From: Rapana venosa
Taxonomy: Eukaryota > Mollusca > Gastropoda > Neogastropoda > Muricidae
Length of the DNA: 64,000 nucleotides
Reading direction: 5' to 3'
NCBI GenBank assembly: GCA_028751875.1
Contig: CM054145.1
Span: forward strand, 804,172-868,171
Notes under the pieces: model-generated
The model's input: the letters and a program-made list of their open reading frames with translations, nothing else
What the model was told of the DNA's origin: nothing
Databases searched by the model: none
Program-made: the position numbers and the translations under genes
Part shown: positions 1 through 11,493 of the stretch, in pieces
Layout of the letters: every line of letters starts with the position of its first letter
Position numbering within the stretch: the stretch's first letter is position 1

Positions 1-252
1 CACTACCTAGAAGGGCCCTGCATTGCTGTTGGATCACTTCAGCGTGTTCAGTGACACCTGGTCCAGTGTTTGATCAAGTGTGTAACAAGTTACCTTTTTT
101 TACAGGCTGTATTCTGCCTCTGATCTTTTTGCTGTTGTTGTTGTTATACTAAATTGTGCTGTAGAGATCTTGCAAGACACAGTGCGATGGGGACCTGAGG
201 TTGTTGTGGAACAGGTGCATGTCACATTCAGTATTGTATCCCAAGCATTGAG

Positions 253-253
<1 letters not shown>

Positions 254-296
<43 letters not shown>
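254..296. repeat. (CA)n microsatellite, LINE insertion site
   Basis: Pure CA run. In copy B the corresponding run (about 37499-37525) passes directly into 'atcattactatgatag'. Here the same flank appears only after 3230, so a LINE interrupted this microsatellite. Confidence 0.9.
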
Positions 297-298
<2 letters not shown>

Positions 299-3230
299 AT
301 GAAAGAAGTGAAGCATATGAAAGTTAGAGATTTAATGGAATACTCTGATCATTGTCCACTTGATTTAGATATAAATATACCAGATATAGACAAAACACGT
401 TTGCAGAAGTCTATCAAAATAGTAAGAGACACACAGGCAGAGTGTATTACTAAAGATTTACCACAACAAACACGTTTTGTATGGGATAAAAATTCCAAAG
501 AACAATTTCAAAAGACACTTCTACTACAGTCAATACAATCACACATAGCACAAATAAAAACTCAGAACAAATACAGTATTAAAACAAAGTACAAAGCAGC
601 CTGATTCAACAAACGTAGTCAATGAATGTTCCAGACAACTGTCTGATATCTTTCTCAAAGTGGCACAATTAAGCTTGAAGACCAGAAAGTCAAAACCTGA
701 AAGAAAAAACTAAAACAAATAAAAATGGTTTGACTCAGAATGTTAAAAATTTACAAGAAACGAAGTAAAGTCTTTACTAAATGCAATAAATAGAAATCCA
801 TATAAACCTGAACTTCGCCCAAAAATTTTTTCATGAAAAGTAAACAGATAATACTTTAATAAAAAAGAAAAAAAAACCTTCAAACATTCACTGATATCAC
901 AACGACATGATGCATTGACGAAATCCGAGTGTATTGTGGAAAACTTTCAAAAATTAAAGAAAGCAAAGAGATGGATTAAAGCATCATAATCATTTTAGTA
1001 GCAGTAAAGGACTGAAACACTTAAAAACACTTATTGGAAAAAAAACCGAAAATAGATCCAGCCCGCAAAAAAGCAAGTAAAAAAGCAGGTAAATTGTTTT
1101 AAAGTATCAAATAACCTTTCCTAGATAAGCAAATTACAACATGGAAATTACAAACACAATCAAAAGACTAAAAAGAACAAATCGCCGGGGAAAAATGGAA
1201 ATACAAACGAAATGATCAAATCAGTTTTGTCTAATGTTATAGAGACAATGCGGAATATGTTCAATTTAGTATTAGAAACGGGTATGTCCCCCTTTGTGAC
1301 TGGAAAGTAGTAGTGAATGTTCCAATCTATAAAACGGATGCATATAAACCAGAAAACTACAGAGGAATAACGTTGACAAACCTATTGGAAAACTTTTTTT
1401 GTCAAATATTTGTATCATAGAATTTCTGATTTAGAAAATAACAATAGTATTGTCAGAGAACAAGCTGGTTTCAGAAAAGCATGCAGAACAACGGACCATA
1501 TCTTCCTACTTAACAATTTAATAGATAGTGCACTAAAAGTAAAAACTAAAAGACTTTATTGCTGCTTTGTAGATTTTCAGAAAGCTTTCGATAATGTGTG
1601 GCATGAGGGTCTTCTTATAAAGTTAAACGAAGTAGGAAATTCCAATGCAACAATATTTACAAAAATACGAGGCAAACACACAGATAAAATCATAGTCAAA
1701 AAGGGGGTACATCAGGGAAATACATTAAGTTCTACATTATTTAATGTTAATGTCAATGAATAGTTCAACATATTGATGAGAAAGATTTCACCCTAAAATA
1801 ACCCAAAAGGGCAGAATTCTGGTTTACTCTATGCTGATGACCTGCATTACTATCAACAACCAAAATAGGTCTTCAAACTAAACTGAATAAACTGCAGAAT
1901 TTCTGTTTTAATTGGGGTTTAAAGATAAACAAAACAAAAACAAAGGTAATAGTTTTTACGAGATCACCTCCTAAAATCCCAATTCATTTCAAATGTGGAG
2001 AACATGTAATTGAAACAGTAGAAACCTATAAATATCTAGGTATCATTTTTCATCAGAATGGGAAATTTCAAGCAACACAAGAACATTTAGTAAAACAAAG
2101 CAACAAAGCAATATACGCCTTTAAAAGAGCAGTTCATGGACAAAATTTAAAGACTACTATAATAATGTGTTGATTCAGTGCTATATAAATTCCATACATT
2201 ATTATTATTATTATTATTCGACTAACTGATAACCCCTGTTTTAACCTATGGAGCAGAAGTTTGGTTTCCTTTTTGTTTTAATGGGGAGACAGAATTTCAT
2301 ATTAATAAACTGTTCAAGGCATGCTTATCCAATCAGTTTTTGTATGAGAATTTTCATGTAAAATTTTGTAAACAAATACTAGGCATTCATAAAAAAGCAT
2401 TAGTACTACCCACTTTGGGTGAATTAGGAAGATTTCCACTGACCCTTAAAATCATATGCCAGATAAAATCCTTTTGGATTTATTTGACAGAATCAAAACC
2501 AGACTCTTATATCAGAATAGTATACGACAATATGTATCAGACGAATACATATGATAAATGGATCAACACAGTGAAAAATATTTTGTACACAATTGGATTC
2601 AAACATGTCTGGAAGAACCAAAGTACTCTCAATGTCCATCAGTTGAGTTATGCTGTTAGAAGAAAGTTTGAGGACATGTACAAAGCATTTTGGATCTACC
2701 AGAAGAAAGAGTTTGCAAAACTAAAATTTTATGATTATGCTACCAAAGAATACAGACTGGAACCATATTTAATAAACTATGAAAACAAAACCCATAAGAA
2801 GACGTATTGTAAATTTCACACAAGCTCTCACAATTTAATGATAGAGAAAGGGAGGCACCAAAATATACCCAGAGAGGACAGAAAATGTAGATACTGTTAC
2901 AAAATAGAAGATGAATTTCATTTACTCAATGAATGTATTTTATATGATGAACTCAGAAATAATTTGTTATTAAAAATCAAAACCAAAGACAAAGAACGCA
3001 AAAACTGTGTACATGCATTAAGTGACATTATTACAGTTGATATTTATCAAGCAGATATCATCAGATATGTGTATGAGTGTTTTGAAAAAGAGAAAAAGAA
3101 AAGTAGAATGCAACATGTTTTTAGTGTACATCACTTTTAGCCAAAATAGATAATAATTATAATTGATGTTTTTGTTGTGTCAAATAAGTCTACATGACTT
3201 AAATGGCAATAAAATATTATGAATCTGAAT
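297..3230 (+). mobile_element. non-LTR retrotransposon (LINE), decayed, inserted in (CA)n
   Basis: The 5' truncated element starts with the end of an APE-type endonuclease domain (YSDHCPLDLDI at about 335-370, the SDH motif). Reverse transcriptase blocks follow at 1410-1763: QAGFRK, FVDFQKAFDNVWH and GVHQGNTLS. A broken YADD-like stretch lies near 1830. A C-terminal frame at 2340-3140 carries a C-x2-C-x8-H-x4-C zinc-knuckle-like motif (CRYCYKIEDEFHLLNEC). Several frameshifts and stops separate the blocks, so it is not functional. The 3' end has AATAAA followed by GAATCTGAAT and then CA repeat. Its C-terminal style matches the LINEs at 43-47 kb and 54-56 kb. Clade not assigned with certainty. 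Confidence 0.85.
2340..3140 (+). pseudogene. LINE ORF2 C-terminal fragment, 266 codons open
   Basis: This is the longest open stretch of the LINE at 297-3230 and covers the region after the reverse transcriptase palm. It is rich in aromatic and basic residues. The terminal cysteine/histidine motif C-R-Y-C-Y-K-I-E-D-E-F-H-L-L-N-E-C at about residues 180-200 is the usual mark of ORF2 tails in several LINE clades. Upstream RT blocks are in other frames, so it is a relic rather than a gene. Confidence 0.8.
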
Positions 3231-3239
3231 CACACATCA

Positions 3240-3582
3240 TTACTATGATAGAAAATGAAAAATGCAGGTGCTGCCTTTGTAATTCCAGCTCTTAAACTCA
3301 GAAAATCATATTTTCTAGGTAAGCAATTTTCTGTATTTATCGCAGAACTTCTAACTATTTTAAGTGCTTCACATTTTTGTGTTGAGCCTTCCAAAAATCA
3401 TTTTCAAAGTTATACTTTTTGTTGACTCACAGTCAGTATTGAACGTTCCAAAGTCTCTTACTTTGGATGCACGTCCTGACTTGATCACTGAAGCCAGTCA
3501 TTTCTAAAGTTCATTGTTTGAGAATCAAAGGCACAGATGTCAGCTTTTGTTGGGTATCTTCCCACTGTGGTCTATGGAGTCA
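3240..3582 (+). mobile_element. RNase H-bearing LINE fragment (5' part)
   Basis: Frame-shifted translation gives GAAFVIPALKLRKSYFLG, FSVFIAELLTIL and a SFCWVSSHCG-like end. This is the RNase H domain order of I/Jockey-type LINEs. The element is interrupted at about 3583 by an L2-like LINE 3' end and resumes at 4116. Copy B has the same arrangement at 37540-38345, so the nested insertion is older than the duplication. Confidence 0.7.
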
Positions 3583-3942
3583 AGTACAAGATCAGTACCC
3601 TCTGTTACAAATGCCTACACAATACAGCACCCTCCTATCTATGTGAATGTCTTCACCTGTACACTCCTTCTCATTCCCTCCACTCTGCTGCAGATACCTT
3701 GTGCTTACGAATACCTAGATTTAACCAATCCACCGTTGGTCGTCACTCTTTCTCTATTTCTGGTCCATCATTCTGGAATGACCTCCCTCTGTCCCTTCGT
3801 AAAAAGTCTACTTACGACACTTAAATCCAGCCTCAAGACATACCTATTTTAAACCTAAGATTTTTCCCTCTTGTTTCATCTCATATCTGTCCCTGCCTTC
3901 AACAGCCAAAATTCCCATCACCCCGCTGAAGTGTATAACCTC

Positions 3943-3987
<45 letters not shown>

Positions 3988-4115
3988 ATTTGAATGTGTT
4001 AACAACTGTTAACCGTTGTTGGTTGCATGTGTAGGAGTGGGTTGAATGGAAGCGCTTTGATTTGGTTTTTTGGCAAGATATAGCACTATATAAATTCCAT
4101 TTATTATTATTATTA
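3583..4115 (+). mobile_element. L2-like LINE 3' end nested in RNase H LINE
   Basis: It encodes YKISTLCYKCLH..APSYL, LHLYTP, AADTLC, FSISGPSFWNDLPLSLR and LKSSLKTYLF, the C-terminus of CR1/L2-type ORF2. A (TG)n-containing 3' UTR and the tail TATAAATTCCAT(TTA)n follow. The protein matches the longer copy at 24075-25052. The flanking RNase H LINE continues on both sides. Confidence 0.8.
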
Positions 4116-4465
4116 ATGAGTTAGCCGATAAATCAGCCAAGAATGGAGCTCAGAATAGACACAACTCCCAAACAGTAGACATCTGTCTCTCAGTCAAAGA
4201 GGTTCGTCATTTGTTACAGTCAACGTCATGGGCACAGTGCTTAAAGACGATGGTACACATTCAGTGTCTGGGAAAAGAATCCTGTCCCTGTCAAGGCTCA
4301 CAAGAAGGCTGCTGTCAAATCAGTCTAGCTCCTATTCTGGAGGAATTTTCAGTATCATTTTCCAAACCAGACTTGATGCTATCAGGACAAAATATTGTAA
4401 AAATGGAAAATGTATTTGTGTCCAAAAGTTCAGGTTGAGTCATATTTTATTCAGTTGTCATTAAA
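4116..4465 (+). mobile_element. RNase H-bearing LINE fragment (3' part)
   Basis: Translation continues the host LINE after the nested insertion with NELADKSAKNGAQNRHNSQ (the end of RNase H), then FQTRLDAIRTKYCKNGKC and KFRLSHILFSC, the cysteine/histidine C-terminus. Copy B carries the same stretch at 38895-39545, split by a SINE. Confidence 0.75.
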
Positions 4466-4844
4466 TGTTCCAGTTTCTTCTAAAATGTATCTGAGATTTG
4501 AAGTATTCTTGAAGAAACATTTTAAGAACTGAAGTTAGATCAGCTTCTTTTGATGGAAAGGACTCTCTCCCTTGTGCATGCATAGTCCAGTGTTCAGGTT
4601 TATACACAATGACTGTTTAGAAGAGGGATTTTGATGATTTTGTTTTGTAGTGTTGGTTGGTTGGTTGGTTTATTTTGTTTGTTTATTTTTATGTTTGTTG
4701 ATTCGACTTTTTTCCCCATTTATTATGTCATTTTTATGTTAATCAGGTAGCAATTTTTACACATAAGGATAAATACTCACACAAGTACACACACACACTC
4801 ACACAAATGTACACAGATCTACACACATGTATATTTGCTTGCTC

Positions 4845-4853
4845 TCCTCTCTC

Positions 4854-4884
<31 letters not shown>

Positions 4885-4894
4885 CTCTCTCTCA

Positions 4895-4942
<48 letters not shown>

Positions 4943-5019
4943 ACTCACTCACATACACACATACACACTCACTCACATACACACATACACACTCACTCAC
5001 ATACACTCTCTCAAACACA

Positions 5020-5066
<47 letters not shown>
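4845..5066. repeat. compound (CT)n-(CA)n microsatellite
   Basis: A CT tract (4845-4904) is followed by CA interspersed with ACACTCACTC units up to 5066. Copy B has the equivalent at 39908-40150. Confidence 0.95.
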
Positions 5067-5068
<2 letters not shown>

Positions 5069-6005
5069 GTTTATAGATTCTGTTTAAATGCTCTTTGCAC
5101 AAAATACTGCAAGAACATACTATGCATGTGTGAAAAATAAATTAGCGTCAGACATCTGCTTATTGGTTGTCCTAGAATTAAAGAAATGGTTTCTATCTAT
5201 GTATGTATGTTTGTCCGTCGTGTCCGACGATGACCTCCAAAACAGCAGAGGAGGCAGCTGCTGTTTTGGAAACTGGGCAGAAATTTGATTATAGTAGAGA
5301 TGCCTTGCCCACAGCACATCCCCACTCTCTCAGGCAAGTGGGCATAAGGACAGTCAGCGTTGGAGATGCTCTCCAAAGGCCAACCAGCCCCCAGGGCTGC
5401 AGCACATAAGGACTGTGCGAGTCAAGCTTCCTAGTCAGAGAGTCATAGTCGATCACTAAAGACTAAGCTGTAAAGTGGAATTCCATGAGTGGGAAATCCA
5501 CTGGTCATACAGCCTCTCACTTTGCTGTTGCCCCCAGGGTCAATGTGATGAAGAACTGTGATAAAGCCCAGGCGCTGACACTGAAAGAGCTGTTACTTTA
5601 AGAATCATCTGTAACGCCGAAAAGCATCCTAAACAATGATATACTTCTTTGCAGAATTTCTGAATGTCTGCTACACAGCCCAGTCGGTATCTTCCTGTGA
5701 TTGATCACCCTGTTTAAAGCTTATCATTTAATGAATGTTCTATAAACCTCTCTAAATACCCTTTGTTTTTTACCCCATACTTTGTGCTAATATCTATGCA
5801 GAATATGTTAACGTTCCCAAAGTCCAAACTTTTTGGCTACTTATAGTATCTATTGCTAGTTTTCGGAGTTTTTCTTGTTCTATTTGTTATCCATGACTGG
5901 TTGAAGATTTAGAAACATGTTCTTGATTATTCCCCTATAGTTCTTTCAAATAGCAAGGCCCTAGGTTCTTTATAACTGTTGTTGCTTAGGTAATTTTATT
6001 GGCGC
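5067..6005 (+). mobile_element. LINE 3'-end block bounded by (CA)n, copy 1
   Basis: It begins right after a (CA)n run with a frame reading [20 protein letters not shown], the cysteine motif of the RNase H-type LINE C-terminus. A long non-coding 3' region follows and ends at 'ttattggcgc' before further CA-type sequence. A near-identical block sits at 6965-7898, a shorter one at 40150-40672 and an inverted one at 31690-32170. A 380-bp repeat (5197-5576) is inserted in it. Confidence 0.75.
5197..5576. mobile_element. 380-bp insertion present in copy A, absent in copy B
   Basis: In copy B the sequence runs 'aatggtttctat' straight into 'gacactgaaag' near 40228-40240. In both A blocks about 380 bp lie between these words, starting with 'gtatgtatgtttgtccgtcg' and containing the short palindrome-like GTCGTGTCCGACGATGAC. 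The second copy is at 7095-7474. No clear target-site duplication is visible, so insertion versus deletion is not settled. Confidence 0.6.
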
Positions 6006-6029
6006 ATGCACGCAATGCATACATTCAAA

Positions 6030-6330
6030 TATTATTTTAAAAAAACATTATCAGCAGTTTCCTTGCCCACGGAAATTAGAAATTCTAATACATAAACTGA
6101 GATTAAATGCATGGAATACTAAATATTCAAAAAATGTAACATGTTGTTCTATTCCCATTTCAATCCACCATTTGTTGTTTGATTGCCCAATTCTTTTTGA
6201 CATGTATAAAAGGAGAGGTTTAGATATTCATAAGAAATATGCCACTAGTCAAGAAGTTTTATATGACTCTCAGCAATTCATAATGTCAGTTGCTGAAGTT
6301 ATATATTCTTCACCTGTAAGACCATTACTG

Positions 6331-6332
<2 letters not shown>
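6030..6332 (+). mobile_element. LINE C-terminal fragment ending at (TA)n
   Basis: Frame-shifted translation gives RLNAWNTKYSKNVTC, then ISIHHLLFDCPILFDMYK, again the C-x-C...H...C tail of RNase H-type LINEs. It stops at the TA repeat at 6333. Confidence 0.6.
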
Positions 6333-6383
<51 letters not shown>

Positions 6384-6470
6384 ATACATATATATATATA
6401 TATATGTGTGTGTATATATATATGTGTGTGTTCATTTATATATATATACACATATGTGAGTGCGTGTAAG
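6333..6470. repeat. (TA)n/(TG)n microsatellite
   Basis: Alternating TA tracts are interrupted by short TG runs. Confidence 0.95.
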
Positions 6471-6587
6471 GGAGAGAGAGAGAGAGAAAAGGGGTGTGTA
6501 TAAGTACTTTGGTATGAATGCGAGTGTGTCTAAATCACTATGTAGTGAATAGACATTAAACAAAACAAAACAAAACAAAGCACGCAC

Positions 6588-6917
6588 GCAAGACCCCCAC
6601 ACATACTCGCATGCTCACATGCAAACAAGTGCGCGTGCACACACACACACACACATGCATACATACACAAACACACATATATACATCCACACACGCACGC
6701 ATGCTCTCACGCACATATACACGCACACACTCACACACACATACAGGCACACACATATTTTACACAATTTCTCTGATATATTTACACACATACACTCACA
6801 AACGCACACAATTTCTCTCATATACTCACACTCTCTCACTCATTCACACACACATGCACGCACATACACTCATATATGCACACACATACACGCCGCAGGT
6901 ATACATACATACACACA

Positions 6918-6964
<47 letters not shown>
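6588..6964. repeat. degenerate (CA)n microsatellite field
   Basis: CA-rich sequence with GCACGCA and ATACA variants, ending in a pure CA run. Confidence 0.95.
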
Positions 6965-6966
<2 letters not shown>

Positions 6967-7898
6967 GTTTATAGATTCTGTTTAAATGCTCTTTGCACAA
7001 AATACTGCAAGAACATACTATGCATGTGTGGAAAATAAATTAGCGTCAGACATCTGCTTATTGGTTGTCCTAGAATTAAAGAAATGGTTTCTATCTATGT
7101 ATGTATGTTTGTCCGTCGTGTCCGACGATGACCTCCAAAACAGCAGAGGAGGCAGCTGCTGTTTTGGAAACTGGGCAGAAATTTGATTATAGTAGAGATG
7201 CCTTGCCCACAGCACATCCCCACTCTCTCGGCCAAGTGGGCATAAGGACAGTCAGCATTGGAGATGCTCTCCAAAGGCCAACCAGCCCCCAGGGCTGCAG
7301 CACATAAGGACTGTGCGAGTCAAGCCTCCTAGACAGTGAGTCATAGTCGATCACTAAAGACTAAGCTGTAAAGTGGAATTCCATGAGTGGGAAATCCACT
7401 GGTCATACAGCCTCTCACCTTGCTGTTGCCCCCAGGGTCAATGTGATGAAGAACTGTGATAAAGCCCAGGCGCTGACACTGAAAGAGCTGTTACTTTAAG
7501 AATCATCTGTAACGCCGAAAAGCATCCTAAACAATGATATACTTCTTTGCAGAATTTCTGAATGTCTGCTACACAGCCCAGTCGGTATCTTCCTGTGATT
7601 GATCACCCTGTTTAAAGCTTATCATTTAATGAATGTTCTATAAACCTCTCTAAATACCCTTTGTTTTTTACCCCATACTTTGTGCTAATATCTATGCAGA
7701 ATATGTTAACGTTCCCAAAGTCCAAACTTTTTGGCTAGTTATCTATTGTTAGTTTTCGGAGTTTTTCTTGTTCTATTTGTTATCCATGACTGGTTGAAGA
7801 TTTAGAAACACGTTCTTGATTATTCCCCTATAGTTCTTTCAAATTGCAAGGCCCTAGGTTCTTTATAACTGTTTGTTTCTTAGGTCATTTTATTGGCG
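6965..7898 (+). mobile_element. LINE 3'-end block bounded by (CA)n, copy 2
   Basis: Almost base-for-base repeat of 5067-6005, including the 380-bp insert at 7095-7474. The two copies are in tandem, separated by CA-rich sequence. This suggests unequal exchange between the flanking microsatellites rather than two retrotranspositions. Confidence 0.8.
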
Positions 7899-8347
7899 CA
7901 CACACACACATACACACACACACACGCACGCACGCACACAAACACACACACACATACGCACGCACGCAAGACCCCCACACATACTCGCATGCAAACAAGC
8001 GCAAGCGCGCACACACACACATGCATACATACACAAACACACATATATACATACACACATGCACGCATGCACTCACGCACATATACACGCACACACTCAC
8101 ACACACATACAGGCACACACATATATAACACAATTTCTCTGATATATTTACACACACACGCGCGAGAGACCACACACACGCACACACTCACACCCTCACA
8201 AACGCACACAATTTCACTCATATACTCACACTCTCTCACTCATTCACACACACACACACGCACGCACGCACATACACACTCACACACACATGCACGCACA
8301 CACACACGCATGCACGCACACATACACACACACGCACACGTACACTT
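7899..8347. repeat. (CA)n microsatellite field
   Basis: CA with GCACGCACGCA and ATACA variants. The counterpart in copy B is 40672-41137, and the reverse complement lies at 31290-31690. Confidence 0.95.
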
Positions 8348-8455
8348 AACCGTCTAATATCACTTTTTGGTGGAAGGACGTTAAACTGAAGAACACACAC
8401 ACACACTTGTCTTATATCACCTAACGTGAAAAGACGTTAAATTAAAGAACACACA
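8348..8455 (+). repeat. short conserved tail motif, two copies
   Basis: TCTAATATCACTTTTTGG..GACGTTAAACTGAAGAACACAC is followed by a second, diverged copy. The same core (tctaatatcac, then gacgttaaa) recurs at 19140-19185, 20650-20690 and 41150-41245, and reversed near 31265 and 21490. It is always next to CA-type repeats. It looks like the 3' end of a retroelement family. Confidence 0.6.
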
Positions 8456-8459
8456 CACT

Positions 8460-8634
8460 TCACCCCTATGGTCTGTGTTATATAATGACATGGTACCATG
8501 TTATACTGTGTGTTATGATAGACAACATCAGTATATAATGATATGGTACAATGTTATACTGTCTGTTATGATAGGCAACATCAGACAACTCTTCACCGCT
8601 GTGGTCTGTTATATAATGGTATCGTACAATGTTA
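8460..8634 (+). repeat. exon-a splice-site array, outlying units
   Basis: Diverged units of the same ~80-bp repeat found at 10465-11493 (tggtctgtgttatataatga, gataggcaacatcag). The array is split here by the DNA transposon at 8635-10464, which shows that the array existed before that insertion. Confidence 0.85.
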
Positions 8635-9535
8635 CAGTGTTGATTCTATGGTGTGCCCTTGCGGGATTCCCGCATTTTTTTTCCGAAATTGCCGCAAAAC
8701 GGTGTGGGCAGTGCGCCCTAACAGACGCCAAAAAAGATCTTGGACAGCGCGTTTTTGAACAAACAGTGCGCCATCGCAACTGCCGTTTGTATATTCTTTA
8801 AAATTAAGCGCTACTTCCGACCAAGTTCTCCATTGATGCTTCTGGTTGGCTAAGTGCTCTCACTTTTGACCAGTCCCAGAAACTGTAGTTCGTCCTTGTG
8901 AGTTCCCATGGCGGTCATTACGTTAGTAGGCTAGGCCCTACCTCAGGGGAGGCAAGATTCGCGCCTTCAAGCCATCTTCATAATAAGGCAGGCTGGTCCT
9001 GCTGGTTTTTCTCTTTGTTTACGTCATCTTCCGAGGGGTAGCAGTGTACTCCGAAATAAGTGACGTAATTGGGACAGAGATCGTTGAGGAGATAGCAGAC
9101 ACAGCCTCCCAGCAGGTTCCAGCTGGTAGTCTAGATCTGGTGAGACAAGTAGCCCTTGAGAACGGCGAACATGGCATGCAGTAGGCTATGAGCTGTGTGT
9201 CAGACATGGAACAATGCCGTCACTGAAGGAGGATGCCTAATTACATGGCTTAAAGCAACACACAATTTTGTGTGTTGCTTTAAGCCATGTAATTTAAACT
9301 CTTCCCATCACCAGGATGAAAATCTTCAGAAAAACATCAGTTGGGCAACTCTCTCCCTCCCTCCCTCCCGCCCTCTTGGTTTCTTAAGTCATATTTTTTG
9401 TAACTGATTTTTATTGTGGTGGTTGTGGTTATACAATAACATTTGTGTTTACTTATTTTTCTCACTAAAATACTAAGCAGTTTGGCAACCCCCCTTCATG
9501 TATGGGCCAATGGCCTTTTTGTAAATAAATCTTTG

Positions 9536-9571
<36 letters not shown>

Positions 9572-9672
9572 ACATCTTAACAAGAAAAGATAGTATAAGA
9601 AAAATAAAAGGGGTTTAGAGCATTGACATTGGCTTTAACCTATCATCTGAATGTGGAAATACAAAATTTAAT

Positions 9673-9742
<70 letters not shown>

Positions 9743-10464
9743 GATCTTTGGGGGGGGGGGGGGGGGGGGGAGGGGACCAAGACTTTGGCTTAAATTTATC
9801 ATTTCGATCGAGACCTAGATCTATCTCTGAATGTGGGAAATACAAATTTGGCCTCTCTCTGTGTATGATTGGGGGGGGGGGGGGGGGGGGGCAAGACTTT
9901 GGCTTTAACTTATCATTTAGATCTAGATCTATCTTTGAATGTGGAAACACAAATTTGGCCTCTCTCTCATTATACTATCATGGGAAAAAATCTTTGATAT
10001 TGGCTTTTACCTCTCATTTCATCTAGATCTATCTCCCCCAACTTTATTGAAATACAAAGTTGACTTTGACACCCCCCCCTCCCCTTCTCTCTCTCTCTCT
10101 CTCTCTCTCCTCCTCTTCTCTCTCTCTCTCTCTCTCCCCTCCTCCTCCCTCTCCTTTCTCCCCCTTTCTCTCCCCTCCTCCCGCCCTCTCTCCCTCTCCA
10201 CCCCCCCCTCTCTCTCCTGTGTCAGGAGTGCTTACTACAGATTAACTGCAACACAGGTGAATATTTAATCCTTTCTGCCTAGTATCTGCCTGTTTGATTT
10301 GTTTCTCTTCCTTGAAAAAATAGCAGAAACTGAGAGTACTGTAAGCAAATACTACTTGTCCCCTTTTTATGGGGGGGGGGGGGGGGGGGGGGGCAGTGCC
10401 CCCTTTTTTTTTCATTTTAAGGGGCCCTTGGGCCCCATTTTTTGAAATCCTAGAATCAACACTG
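8635..10464. mobile_element. non-autonomous DNA transposon, TIR CAGTGTTGATTCT, copy 1
   Basis: The element begins CAGTGTTGATTCTATGG and ends AGAATCAACACTG, an inverted terminal repeat of at least 13 bp. Starting with CAG and ending with CTG resembles hAT ends. No transposase frame is visible. The interior holds a conserved head (ttgccgcaaaac), CT tracts, several poly-G runs and AGATCTAGATCTA-type words. Flanking bases 'atgtta' and 'atgttg' could be a short target duplication, but a clean 8-bp hAT duplication is not seen. Other copies are at 15388-17080 and 41405-47894. Confidence 0.75.
9538..10230. repeat. (CT)n and poly-G tracts inside the transposon
   Basis: CT runs at 9538-9567, 9676-9738 and 10085-10225, with G runs at 9748-9770, 9868-9891 and 10372-10393. 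Frames across them are low-complexity artefacts. Confidence 0.95.
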
Positions 10465-11493
10465 ATGTTGTACTGTGCGTTATTTGTACAGGCAATATCA
10501 GGGACTGGACCTTCCTTCACCGCTATGGTCTGTGTTATATAATGATATGGTACAGTGTTATACTGTGTGTTGTTATTACAGGCAACATCAGACATTTCTT
10601 GACCGCTACGGTCTGTGTTATATAACGATATGGTACAGTGTTATACTGTGTGTTATTTGTACAGACAACATCAGAGACTGGACATTCCTTCACCGCTACG
10701 GTCTGTGTTATATAATGATACGGTACAATGTTATACTGTGTGTTATGTGTACAGGCAACATCAGAGACTGGACCTTCCTTCACTACTATGGTCTGTGTTA
10801 TATAATGATATGGTACAATGTTATACTGTGTGTTATTACAGGCAACATCAGACAACTCTTCACCGCTATGGTCTGTGTTATATAATGATATGGTACAATG
10901 TTATACTGTGTGTTATTACAGGCAACATCAGACAACTCTTCACCGCTATGGTCTGTGTTATATAATGATATGGTACAATGTTATACTGTGTGTTATTTAT
11001 ACAGGCAACATCAGACAACTCTTCACCGCTATGGTCTGTGTTATACAATGATATGGTACAATGTTATACTGTGTGTTATTACAGGCAACATCAGACAACT
11101 CTTCACCGCTATGGTCTGTGTTATATAATGATATGGTACAGTGTTATACTGTGTGTTGTTATTACAGGCAACATCAGACAACTCTTCGCCGCTATGGTCT
11201 GTGTTATATAATGATATGGTACAATGTTATACTGTGTGTTATTACAGGCAACATCAGACAACTCTTCACCGCTATGGTCTGTGTTATATAATGATATGGT
11301 ACAATGTTATACTGTGTGTTATTACAGGCAACATCAGACAACTCTTCACCGCTATGGTCTGTGTTATATAATGATATGGTACAGTGTTATACTGTGTGTT
11401 ATTATTACAGGCAACATCAGACAACTCTTCACCGCTATGGTCTGTGTTATATAATGATATGGTACAGTGTTATACTGTGTGTTGTTATTACAG
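10465..11493 (+). repeat. ~80-bp minisatellite containing the exon-a acceptor
   Basis: About twelve units. Each reads as intron tail (tactgtgtgttattacag), then GCAACATCAG and CTCTTCACCGCTATGGTCTG copied from the start of exon a, then TGTTATATAATGATATGG. The first and last units keep the fuller exonic word CAGGGACTGGACCTTCCTTC. Middle units have a shortened form. The last unit passes into the real exon at 11494. Every unit therefore carries a plausible 3' splice site plus exonic bases. Confidence 0.95.

Larger units (their letters stand above)
1..11493. repeat. segmental duplication, copy A (partner 37239-47993)
   Basis: The first bases of the window (cactacctagaagggccctg) recur at 37239, and homology continues in the same order and orientation up to the exon-a array. 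In the first 80 aligned bases I count three mismatches. Copy A differs from B by a 2.9-kb LINE at 297-3230, a doubled LINE-tail block at 5067-7898 and a 380-bp inserted repeat. Copy B has its own SINEs and a LINE. The segment is the intron between exon d and exon a of the plus-strand gene. It could be a true tandem duplication or two haplotypes assembled side by side. Confidence 0.85.

Noticed and set aside
4743..8357. Frames of HTHTHT, CVCVCV or SLSLSL type
   Set aside because: Microsatellite translations on both strands. The same holds at 31277-31731, 39817-41182 and 42471-42966.
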